Below, piece by piece: positions 18,001 to 25,072 of a DNA stretch of 64,000 nucleotides. This stretch comes from UBA5189 sp040389445 (lineage in GTDB: Bacteria; Chloroflexota; Limnocylindria; Limnocylindrales; CSP1-4): NCBI GenBank assembly GCA_040389445.1, contig JAZJZX010000013.1:186001-250000 (forward strand), in the 5' to 3' direction. The position numbers were made by a program, and so were the translations under genes. Position 1 is the stretch's first letter. The number at the start of each line of letters is the position of its first letter. Below the pieces are notes generated by a model, which saw only the letters and a list, made by a program, of their open reading frames with translations, ran no database searches and was not told the DNA's origin.

Positions 18001-20306
18001 CGGTCGAGGCTGGCGAACGTCGTCACATTGAGCGCGCCGGGGGGAACAGGGCCGCGCGAGCCGTCGAGTCCAGTGGTGGTCAGGGTGCGGATGTCGCCCG
18101 ATACCGTGCCGATGAGGACCCGATGCGTCGTTCGGTCGATGGCGAGTGCCTGCGCACCCGGCACGGACACTTCCACCACCAACGCCCTCGTCGCGAGGTC
18201 GTACGCCCGGACGGCATCGCCCGTGGCAACCCAGAGGCGGTTGCCGGTGATTCGGGACGCCGTCGCGTTCTCGTCCCATCGCGGCTCCACGGCCGCGGCG
18301 AGCACCGGCACGCCGAGCTCGCTCGTCGCCGTCGTTCGATCGTTGCCCCAGGCCACGATTCCGCCGGCCATCGCGTATTTGGCGAGATGGGGGTGCGTCC
18401 ATTCGTAGATGTCGTGGGAGATCCCGTATCGCCAGTATTGGAGGAACTCGACGGCCGTTCGCGGGTGGTAGACCTCGTCGAAGATCATCTGGTACGGCTC
18501 GCCGAGGCGCCACATCCGGACGGTCAGGAGCGAGACGGCGAGGACGGCCATCATCCAGAAGTCGAGGCGGTCGATTCGACCGCCGGATTCGGCATGCAGC
18601 TCCCTGGAGCGGTCCCGCCGGATCGGTCGCTCACCAAGTCGGTGGCGCAGCCATCCGAAGAGACCGAGCTCGGCCGAGGACGGGCGGTCCTCCCAGACGG
18701 GGTAGGGCGGCGATCCCGGCTCGGCCGGTCTCCGGCCCGATCTGGCATCGCTCGTGATCTCCGGCTCTCGCCAGGCTTGGTCCGGGACCATCCCGGATCC
18801 GGGTGCTGCCGCGAGAGCTGCGGGCATCGGCTCGTCCGCGGCTGCGGGCGGGGTTTCGGGTGCGGGCGTCGAATCGTGGGCTGCCGCAGTCGCCGGTGCC
18901 GGCGCATGGGACCGCGCGTCGACCCCATCGTCCTGGACGACGGCCCGGCCGCTCGTCGTCACCTCCTCGGCGAGACGCGCCGCGGCGCTCGCCCGCAGTT
19001 GCAGGAAGGCGAACACCAGGACGCCCGCCTGGGTGATGGCCGCCAGGGCGACGACCGGGAACGACCCGAGGGCCCTTCCCGTCCCGAGCCAGTCGTCGAT
19101 GCTCGGGTTGTTGGGGTAGAGCGTGGTCAGGACGAAATACATGTTGGCGATGGTCGCCAGCCCGGACAGGAGATAGGCGACGCGCCATCGCCACGACACG
19201 GCCGCGAGGATCGCCCCGAGGGCTACCAGCGGGAACAGGTAGCGCTCGTGGACGCGGGTCGGGACCACGAAGAACACGAGCGCCAGCACCACGACCCCCA
19301 CAAGGATGGTCTGGCGATCCGGGCGCCGGGCGACGAGGATGGAGGTCACGGCAAAGGCGAGGAGGGTCAGGGCCGTCCCGACCACGACGGCCGGGATGGC
19401 CCCCACGGCGAATGCCCGTCCGCAGGTCGGCGCCACCATGTCACACACCCAGGCCGAATTGGCAGCGATGCCGCTGCCGTCGAAGGTGATCAGCGCCCAG
19501 GGGTTCCAGGCGTTCACCGACAGGTAGGGATACCCGCCGGCGGTCTTGAAGATCTGCTCGACCAGGCCCGGAAGGGACAGCCCGAACGGCAGCGAGAGGG
19601 CGAAGGCTGTGGCCAGACCGGCAACGCCGGTTGAGATGATCCGGACCCACCCTTGCGTGCGGACCTCCCAGTCGCTCGTGGAACCACGACGGACCGGTGC
19701 CGATTCGCGGCCGTAGGCGCCGCCCGGTCGGAGGGCGCGCCTGATCGTGACGGCGGCGACGATCGGAATCAGGATCCCCAGCTGGGGCTTGACGAGCGCG
19801 CCGATGACCGTGAAGACCGCCGAACGTTCAGGGCGATCGCGCCACAGCTCGCGAAGGCCCAGCAACAGGAAGATGAGGCCGACCGAGTCCACCTGCGCCC
19901 AGACGACGCTGTCGAACCACGTGATCGGATTGATCACGACGATGAGCGCCCCGACCCGGCCCGCTCGCTGACTCCCGCCCAGCTCGCGGGTCATGGTCCA
20001 CACCAGGTAGGCGAGCCCGAGGTCGGCGAGCATGGGCGGGACCTTGATCAGGTCGCCGACGCCGCCGAACACCTGGCCGACCAGCCCGACGATCCACAGG
20101 ACGTACAGATAACCCGGCGTGTAGTCGTGGAAGAAGTCGCGGTCGTAGAAGCCGAAGAGGCCGTTCTTCGCCAGGTCGCCCGCCCAGAACTGGAAGGCGC
20201 CGATGTCATTGGCAAAGCCGGAACCGGGCAGGAGGTATGCGATGATGACGCGGAAGGTGAACCCCAGCGCGAGGAGGATGAGGATGCTGCCGACGTCGTC
20301 CCGCAT
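15051..20306 (-). CDS. Giant bimodular GT-C membrane glycosyltransferase with inserted propeller-like domain
   Basis: The protein is 1751 residues from the ATG at 20306; the frame extends to 20450 but that addition is Arg/Pro-rich and not membrane-like. Residues about 1-440 form a polytopic GT-C module (NDIGAFQFW near the first loop, DYTPGYLYVLWIVG). A low-complexity Ala/Pro linker (about 445-545) follows. A second module begins near 560 with PMT/GT39-like FDEVYHPRTAVEFLQYW and YEWTHPHLAKY, the acidic loop and HP motif of protein O-mannosyltransferases. Between this loop and the next helices (about 655-1000) sits a soluble repeat domain with propeller-like 'NRLWVATGDAVRAYD' strands. Many helices follow. 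Polyprenyl-phosphate sugar donors are expected; the substrate is unknown. Confidence 0.75.
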   Translation of the reverse strand: MRDDVGSILILLALGFTFRVIIAYLLPGSGFANDIGAFQFWAGDLAKNGLFGFYDRDFFHDYTPGYLYVLWIVGLVGQVFGGVGDLIKVPPMLADLGLAYLVWTMTRELGGSQRAGRVGALIVVINPITWFDSVVWAQVDSVGLIFLLLGLRELWRDRPERSAVFTVIGALVKPQLGILIPIVAAVTIRRALRPGGAYGRESAPVRRGSTSDWEVRTQGWVRIISTGVAGLATAFALSLPFGLSLPGLVEQIFKTAGGYPYLSVNAWNPWALITFDGSGIAANSAWVCDMVAPTCGRAFAVGAIPAVVVGTALTLLAFAVTSILVARRPDRQTILVGVVVLALVFFVVPTRVHERYLFPLVALGAILAAVSWRWRVAYLLSGLATIANMYFVLTTLYPNNPSIDDWLGTGRALGSFPVVALAAITQAGVLVFAFLQLRASAAARLAEEVTTSGRAVVQDDGVDARSHAPAPATAAAHDSTPAPETPPAAADEPMPAALAAAPGSGMVPDQAWREPEITSDARSGRRPAEPGSPPYPVWEDRPSSAELGLFGWLRHRLGERPIRRDRSRELHAESGGRIDRLDFWMMAVLAVSLLTVRMWRLGEPYQMIFDEVYHPRTAVEFLQYWRYGISHDIYEWTHPHLAKYAMAGGIVAWGNDRTTATSELGVPVLAAAVEPRWDENATASRITGNRLWVATGDAVRAYDLATRALVVEVSVPGAQALAIDRTTHRVLIGTVSGDIRTLTTTGLDGSRGPVPPGALNVTTFASLDRQIEFLQVTPDGATVVAVVAASTDSVSAPETTMNTAVVLDAASAVEVGRAAVGRVSAIAEAGTGSVALATPAGVAFLDTASAKVPTTIPLAGPPSGMAFTTDLDKDRLYVSYQADDGPRVATVNAPGSGGTPSLDTTFKLPGAAAGWVGYDLATQMVHVLGSRPDTGQPTVYVIEPHSRAVYADAALPFAPTALILDANQRYPSSDREQLLAFSAAGSTASVDVGQHAYAWRLPGVLAGVAMAVLLYLLARLLFRRREVAIFLAFIVAVDGMLFAQSRIGMNDAYVGLGIVAAYLLFASIWRSGGSRRRWLAFWLVMPLIGVALGFALASKWVAVYAIGALGVLVLARSALGRLLLIGGLVLATTVLGYLALSVPAGQGGGNFLFISLMIGLTLVAATANVLHPIAWTDEEERLLVWGPAVLGLIVLGGAIALGVAGRRVVLGPIAVSAQEVAFALIAASAAAFTIVALIGRWGFGPRAAAPGPEDPARFLPAPAPAPEGWLRPGASFGLPMLWTLVSLVAIPVALYVVSYIPWALVEDHRILTNWPPGNQGQTLWDLTQQMYRYHNNLSSPHAASSPWWAWAFDFKPVWFYQKGFAGGTAAAVYDAGNLVAWWLGIPAMAFAAWQAFVRRSPALALVAVAFAFQWLAWSRIDRAAFQYHYYTSLPFLFLALAYFLAELWHGASRRTWLLVRLAGAVAVIAPTTLWLFHRPLCAFVGVERVNPGSQACPTLIPDFLLSGRAAAIAIVVGVGVLILVRLLLSLANEASEDDTPLRTRMRNAVLAAIGISLGFVAASAFLDDTPIVKSTNIPVEPIALIVTIALLPLAAFVATARDARRFVAGLLVAMAGWFVLWYPNIAALPLPAALSNAYQGILPTYVYPFQFPVSTVDRSGPGPSLFGFQPALLLLALAAVVVIVGYAAWVWRVALADETLVDRVETNELQAGPGETGVPPSIREGVAVTGRTGQQDGHAGDGGPRPPDGGS

Positions 20307-20392
20307 CCCGGCACGCGCAGCGCTCCCGCCCCGAACGGGCTCACCCGACACGGGGCCTGTCAACCGGATTGGCCTCCTGCGCGAGCGATGAG

Positions 20393-21919
20393 GTGGGGCG
20401 CAGCGTAGCACAGGGTCAGGGACCAGCCGGTGCCGCCCGAACCGATCCACACTGGCTTGACCTCCTGCCTTCCGTGCTCATCGGCGTCGTCCTCGTGGGC
20501 ACGGCGCTGGCCGCCTACTGGCTGCCGGGCTCGGTCCGCTTCTACAACCATTTCGTCTGGCAGGCCATGGCCTTTCTCGGAGGGCAGGCGGCCATTCCCT
20601 GGCCGGTGCCCGGCAACGACTACTTCCAGGACGTCTTCCCGGTTCGTGATGCTACCGGGAACCTGACGGGATACGGGCTGCTCCCGTTCCCTCCCCTGCC
20701 CGCGATCGTGCTGATGCCGGTCGTCGCGATCTTCGGGCTGGCGACCGACCAGCGCGTCGTTTCCGTCGTCATTGGTGCCGTCGTTGTCGGGCTGTGCTGG
20801 TGGGCGATGGGGCGCCTGCCGATCAGTCGCCCGGTGCGACTCGCCGTGACGATCTTCTTTGGCTTCGGGACGGTCTTCTGGTACGCAGCCGGACTCGGGA
20901 CCACGTGGTTCCTGGCCCACGTGGTCGCCCTCGTGCCGGCATTCCTGGCCGTCGGCATCGCCCTCGGCGGGGATCGCGAGCTGCAGGCGGAGGATGACGA
21001 CCGTGGGGTCGATCGGCAGGGTGCGCCATCGTCGGACGAGAGGCTGCCGCTGGAAAGGCTCGCGAGTGCCGCCCGGGATGCGCTTCGCGAGGTGCTGAAC
21101 GGGCTGGCCCGACCGGGTTCGCTGATCGATCGGCGGCAGTTCGCGGCCGGGTTGCTCTTCGGCCTTGCCTCCACCGCGCGCCTCACCATGCTGTTCGGGG
21201 CGCCGTTCTTCATCTTCGTCGGGAGTGGCGGCAGCGTCGCGCGACGCGCCGTGTCGGCCGGCCTCGGTGCCATCATCCCGGTCGCGCTCCTGCTCGGATA
21301 CAACCTCGCGACGACGGGCCAGCTCTTTCATCCCGGCTACGAGTACCTGTATCGGCTCGAGGCAGCCGGCTATCCGGCCCTCGGCTACCACCCCGCCTGG
21401 AGCATCGAGGATGTCCGGTACATCCCCCAGAACCTGTGGCTGATGCTGGCCGGCATGCCGGCCATTCTGCCCGACCGGATTCCGAGCGGGCTTGGGCCCG
21501 GGGCATTCCTGTGTACCGCTCCGGACGCCGTCCGAGGGCTGTTCGATCCGGCCTGTCCGATTGCGCTCCCCAGGGACGTCGGGATGAGCATCCTGCTGAC
21601 GAGTCCGGCCTATCTCCTCGCCATCCCCGCCCTCCGGCGGGCAGGTCGGTCACGACTGGTGGCCGGCGCATTGGTCGCGGTGGTCGCCATTGCCGTGGTG
21701 AACCTGATGCATTTCAGCCAGGGCTGGGTCCAGTTTGGCTATCGCTTCAGCAACGACTTTGTCGTCTTCGCGCTGCCACTCGTCGCGCTCGGCATGTCGC
21801 GCCGAAGCGGCGGCGTGTCGCACCGAGGCGAGGTTGGCCTCCTCGCGGCGTGGCTCATCGGGCTGTCCGTGGCGATCAACTTCTGGGGCATGACCTGGGG
21901 CAATCTGCTCGGATGGTGA
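20393..21919 (+). CDS. Polytopic membrane protein, GT-C-like
   Basis: This gene encodes about 508 residues with roughly ten apparent membrane helices. A charged cytoplasmic or linker segment lies at about residues 200-245 (ELQAEDDDRG, SSDERLPLERL). The large first loop (FYNHFVWQAMAFL, then PVPGNDYFQDVFPV) resembles loops of GT-C enzymes, but no definite catalytic motif was recognised. It sits between the giant GT-C gene (divergent) and the DUF2723 gene, with whose start it overlaps, so a role in the same glycan pathway is inferred. Start is uncertain: GTG at 20393, TTG at 20369 and GTG at 20474 are all in frame. Confidence 0.65.
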   Translation: MGRSVAQGQGPAGAARTDPHWLDLLPSVLIGVVLVGTALAAYWLPGSVRFYNHFVWQAMAFLGGQAAIPWPVPGNDYFQDVFPVRDATGNLTGYGLLPFPPLPAIVLMPVVAIFGLATDQRVVSVVIGAVVVGLCWWAMGRLPISRPVRLAVTIFFGFGTVFWYAAGLGTTWFLAHVVALVPAFLAVGIALGGDRELQAEDDDRGVDRQGAPSSDERLPLERLASAARDALREVLNGLARPGSLIDRRQFAAGLLFGLASTARLTMLFGAPFFIFVGSGGSVARRAVSAGLGAIIPVALLLGYNLATTGQLFHPGYEYLYRLEAAGYPALGYHPAWSIEDVRYIPQNLWLMLAGMPAILPDRIPSGLGPGAFLCTAPDAVRGLFDPACPIALPRDVGMSILLTSPAYLLAIPALRRAGRSRLVAGALVAVVAIAVVNLMHFSQGWVQFGYRFSNDFVVFALPLVALGMSRRSGGVSHRGEVGLLAAWLIGLSVAINFWGMTWGNLLGW

Positions 21920-23571
21920 GCTGGACGGGGACCGTTGCGCTGCGCCCGGGCCGGCCCGGACGATGGCTGGCCGTCATCGCCCCCGTCGCGGTCGCCGCGT
22001 TCGTGATCGCCATCGTCTGGCCGGGCCTGATGCCCGACGTCGGGTTCTGGGACACGGGCGAATTCCAGACCATTCTGCCGATCATGGGCACCGCGCATCC
22101 CACCGGCTATCCGACCTACGTCCTTGTCGGCTGGACCGTCAACCTTCTCCTGACGCCGCTCGGCGAACCAGCCTTCCGGATGAACGTCCTGTCCCTCCTG
22201 TTCGTGGCCGCGGCGGCGGCGGCGACCGTGCACCTCGTCGCGCGTCTCACCGGCCGGACACCCATTGCGATGGCCGCCGGTGTGGCGGTGGCGCTTGCGC
22301 CGTCAACCTGGCGCCTCGCGACGCACGCGGACCCGCACACCCTTCACCTCGCCCTCGTCGCCATCCTGCTGGTGCTCCTGGTGCGATGGGAACAGGCACG
22401 CAAGGCCCGACCGGCGTCCGCGGATCGTTGGCTGGTCGCCGCGAGCATCGTCTTCGGCCTGTCCGTGGGCAACCACTCACTGACATTGCTCCTGGCGGTC
22501 CCCGTGGGCCTGTTCGTGTTGAGTGTCCAGCCGGGCATCCTGCTCCGTCCGCGACTGATGGCCCTCTGCGCCGCGGCCCTGCTCGGCACCCTGACGGCCG
22601 TGTATCTCGAATTGCCGCTCCGGGCCGGCCCGTTCCGTGCCCCGCTGGTCTACGGGCGGCCCGATACCTGGGACGGGTTCTGGTACATCGCGCTCGCCGA
22701 ACAGTTCCGGGGCTCGCTGCACGACCCCCTGGGCGAACTGCCACGGAAATTCGCCGAGCTGGCGAAGCTCACCTCCGCCCAGTTCGGGATGATGGCTCCG
22801 CTCATCCCGGTCGCGTTTCTGGCAACGGCCCTCCGGCACTGGCGCTATGCGCTGCTGACGGGCAGCGCCATGTTGATCACGCTGACCTTCAACGCGTCGT
22901 ACTCGAATGCGGACATCGGCCGCTACTACCTCGGCCCGATCCTGTGGGCGTGGACCTGGCTGGCCGTCCTCGCTGCGCTGTTCGTCGAGCAGATCGCGCG
23001 CGCCATGGATGTGGACGGGCCGGCAGGAGAGGTCACCGTCGATGAGTCGGCGACCGGGGACGCGCCGGATGGCGCGGCCGAGGACATCGCGCCGGAGACG
23101 CCGACGACCCAGGGCACCCGGCCCGGGCCTGCGGGTCCGATCCTGGCCGTCGTTCTCGGAGGCCTGCTGCTCCTGCCCACGGCGGCGGATGTGGGCATTC
23201 GAGCGGAGCTCGCCGATTCCAGCCACGATACGGCGGCGCGGCGGTGGGTCACGGCGGTCCTGGCCAACGTCGAACCGAACGCCGTCATCGTCAGCTGGTG
23301 GAGCACGTCCACCGTCCTCTGGTACGCCCAGTTCGTCGATCAACTGCGTCCGGACATCACGGTCGTCGACGACCGGACCCGTCTGGACAGGAACTACGGA
23401 GAAGCCACGGACGTGATCGCCCTGTTCCTCGGCAGTCGGCCGGTCTATGTCATCCGTGCCAACGGCTACGATCTCGGTCTGGTGCTGGCCCAGTACGACC
23501 TCGAGCCGATCGGAGCCCAATCCGTGAGCGATGTCTACCGCGTGGTCGGCGTCCGGGGATCGGGCGGGTGA
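21913..23571 (+). CDS. DUF2723 family membrane protein (putative O-mannosyltransferase fold)
   Basis: The 552-residue polytopic protein shows the DUF2723 signature in its first extracellular loop: GFWDTGEFQTILPIMG, then AHPTGYPTYVLVGW (about residues 42-75). The D-x-x-E pair and HPtGYP resemble TMEM260-type O-mannosyltransferases. About eleven helices and a soluble C-terminal domain (about 420-552) with WSTSTVLWYAQ follow. GT-C enzymes of this type use polyprenyl-phosphate sugars outside the membrane; the adjacent GT2 gene could make the donor. The ATG at 21913 overlaps the previous gene by 7 bases; the next codon is a GTG giving a 4-base overlap. Confidence 0.82.
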   Translation: MVSWTGTVALRPGRPGRWLAVIAPVAVAAFVIAIVWPGLMPDVGFWDTGEFQTILPIMGTAHPTGYPTYVLVGWTVNLLLTPLGEPAFRMNVLSLLFVAAAAAATVHLVARLTGRTPIAMAAGVAVALAPSTWRLATHADPHTLHLALVAILLVLLVRWEQARKARPASADRWLVAASIVFGLSVGNHSLTLLLAVPVGLFVLSVQPGILLRPRLMALCAAALLGTLTAVYLELPLRAGPFRAPLVYGRPDTWDGFWYIALAEQFRGSLHDPLGELPRKFAELAKLTSAQFGMMAPLIPVAFLATALRHWRYALLTGSAMLITLTFNASYSNADIGRYYLGPILWAWTWLAVLAALFVEQIARAMDVDGPAGEVTVDESATGDAPDGAAEDIAPETPTTQGTRPGPAGPILAVVLGGLLLLPTAADVGIRAELADSSHDTAARRWVTAVLANVEPNAVIVSWWSTSTVLWYAQFVDQLRPDITVVDDRTRLDRNYGEATDVIALFLGSRPVYVIRANGYDLGLVLAQYDLEPIGAQSVSDVYRVVGVRGSGG

Positions 23572-24329
23572 GTCCCTCCACGAGCGTCGCCGCGCTGTCG
23601 TACTTCTTCCCGGCCCACGACGAGGCGGCCAACCTGCGGGGGCTTGTCGAGGAGGCGCTCGCCACGCTGCCGGGGCTTGCCGAAACATTCGAGATCATCA
23701 TCGTGGACGATGGTTCCCGAGACGCCACGCCGGCGATTGCCGACGAGCTGGCGGCCGCGGACTCCCGGGTCCGGGTGGTCCACCATGCCCGAAATCGCGG
23801 GTACGGCGCGGCCCTTCGATCGGGGTTCAGGGCGGCCCGGCACGATCTCATCGCGTTCACCGATGGTGATCGCCAGTTTCACGTCGAGGACCTCGGGCGC
23901 CTTGCCGTCCGCTTCGGGCAGGGCGATGTGGACGCCGTGGTCGGCTACCGCATCAAGCGTGCCGATCCAATGATCCGGACCCTGTATGCACGGGCCTATC
24001 GGCTCGCGAATCGCCTCTTCTTCGGGCTCCAGGTGACCGATGTGGACTGCGCCTGCAAGCTCTTCCGGCGTGACGCGCTCGAGGGGATCGGCGTTGAATC
24101 CGAGGGCGCCTTCTTCTCGGCGGAGCTACTGATCAAGTTGGCCGCCTCGGGGCGTCGCGTCGCCGAGGTCGGCATTCCCCACTACCCGCGGACGGCAGGG
24201 TCGCCGACGGGCGCGAGGCCCCAGGTGGTGTTCCGGGCGATGCGCGATTTCTGGCTACTTCGACTTCGAATGTGGCTGGCCAGGGACCGGGCGCTGAGGC
24301 GCGGGGACGCCATGCTGCGGCCGGACTGA
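23568..24329 (+). CDS. GT2 glycosyltransferase, dolichyl/polyprenyl-phosphate mannose synthase-like
   Basis: The 253-residue protein has a GT-A fold. The nucleotide-sugar strand is SYFFPAHDEAANL (about residues 10-22), then IIIVDDGSRDAT, and the acceptor-side FTDGDRQFHVEDL (about 98-110) gives the DxD-like metal site. RTAGSPTG near the end matches the C-terminal region of DPM1/DpgS-type enzymes without the GtrA membrane domain. It likely transfers mannose or glucose from a nucleotide donor to polyprenyl phosphate at the cytoplasmic face, feeding the neighbouring GT-C proteins. GTG start overlaps the DUF2723 stop by 4 bases. Confidence 0.85.
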   Translation: MSPSTSVAALSYFFPAHDEAANLRGLVEEALATLPGLAETFEIIIVDDGSRDATPAIADELAAADSRVRVVHHARNRGYGAALRSGFRAARHDLIAFTDGDRQFHVEDLGRLAVRFGQGDVDAVVGYRIKRADPMIRTLYARAYRLANRLFFGLQVTDVDCACKLFRRDALEGIGVESEGAFFSAELLIKLAASGRRVAEVGIPHYPRTAGSPTGARPQVVFRAMRDFWLLRLRMWLARDRALRRGDAMLRPD

Positions 24330-24387
24330 CCCTCCCGCCCCGGACACCACCTGACCACGGCGGAGGATTCCGGCGGATCGTCGGCGA

Positions 24388-24984
24388 CTAGCCCTTGCCC
24401 TGATCCTGATCGAGCGAGTTGATGAAGTCCCGGAACATGTCGAGTCGCTCATCCACGACGGCCTCGCCGAGCGACTCGATCGGGATTTCCCGCCGGTAAT
24501 CGCGGTCGACGTTCGATCGAGGGAAACCCGACTCGGTCGATTCGGCGCCTGATTCGGCGGGCTCGCCTTCTCCCGGGTCGGCGCCAAGGGCGGCCAGCTC
24601 GAGTACCTCCTCTGCCACGAGGATCCGCGTCCGCGTGCGAACGGCCAGCGCGACGCAATCGGACGGTCGGGCGTCGAGTTCCACGGTCTTGTCGCCCACC
24701 TTGAGGACGAGGCGGGCGTGATACGTCTCGTCCGAGAGCGCGGCGATCACGATGTGGTCGATCCGCGCGCCGAGCGCCTCGAGCGTCGCCGCGAACAGAT
24801 CGTGCGTGATCGGTCGTTCCGCGGCCAGTCCCTGGAGCTTCATCGCGATGGCGCTGGCCTCCCATGCGCCGATCCAGATCGGGAGATATCGGTCCCGCTC
24901 CGCGTCCTTGAGGATCACGACATGGCGGTTCGAGAGCATGTGCACGCGGACGCTCTCGACCACCATCTCGACAAGACGACCCAT
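24388..24984 (-). CDS. DUF151/bifunctional nuclease (BFN) domain protein
   Basis: The 198-residue protein starts at ATG 24984; the longer open frame upstream is a shadow of the preceding gene. The BFN core runs from VVESVRVHMLSNRHVVILKD through LPIWIGAWEASAIAMKLQG and ITHDLFAATLEALGA to DARPSDCVALAVRT (about residues 8-125), the last being the most conserved block. Plant and bacterial homologues have been reported to have RNase/DNase activity. A charged C-terminal tail (about 140-198) rich in Glu/Asp/Arg follows. It lies downstream of the pseudophosphatase gene on the same strand, 88 bases away. Confidence 0.85.
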   Translation of the reverse strand: MGRLVEMVVESVRVHMLSNRHVVILKDAERDRYLPIWIGAWEASAIAMKLQGLAAERPITHDLFAATLEALGARIDHIVIAALSDETYHARLVLKVGDKTVELDARPSDCVALAVRTRTRILVAEEVLELAALGADPGEGEPAESGAESTESGFPRSNVDRDYRREIPIESLGEAVVDERLDMFRDFINSLDQDQGKG

Positions 24985-25072
24985 GCCCTGATTATCTACC
25001 CCGACGCTTGCCGCGGTGCGGCGGCCCTCCGGGCGCGGTTCACCAGGCTCCCGCTCCCGGACGCGGCGACGA

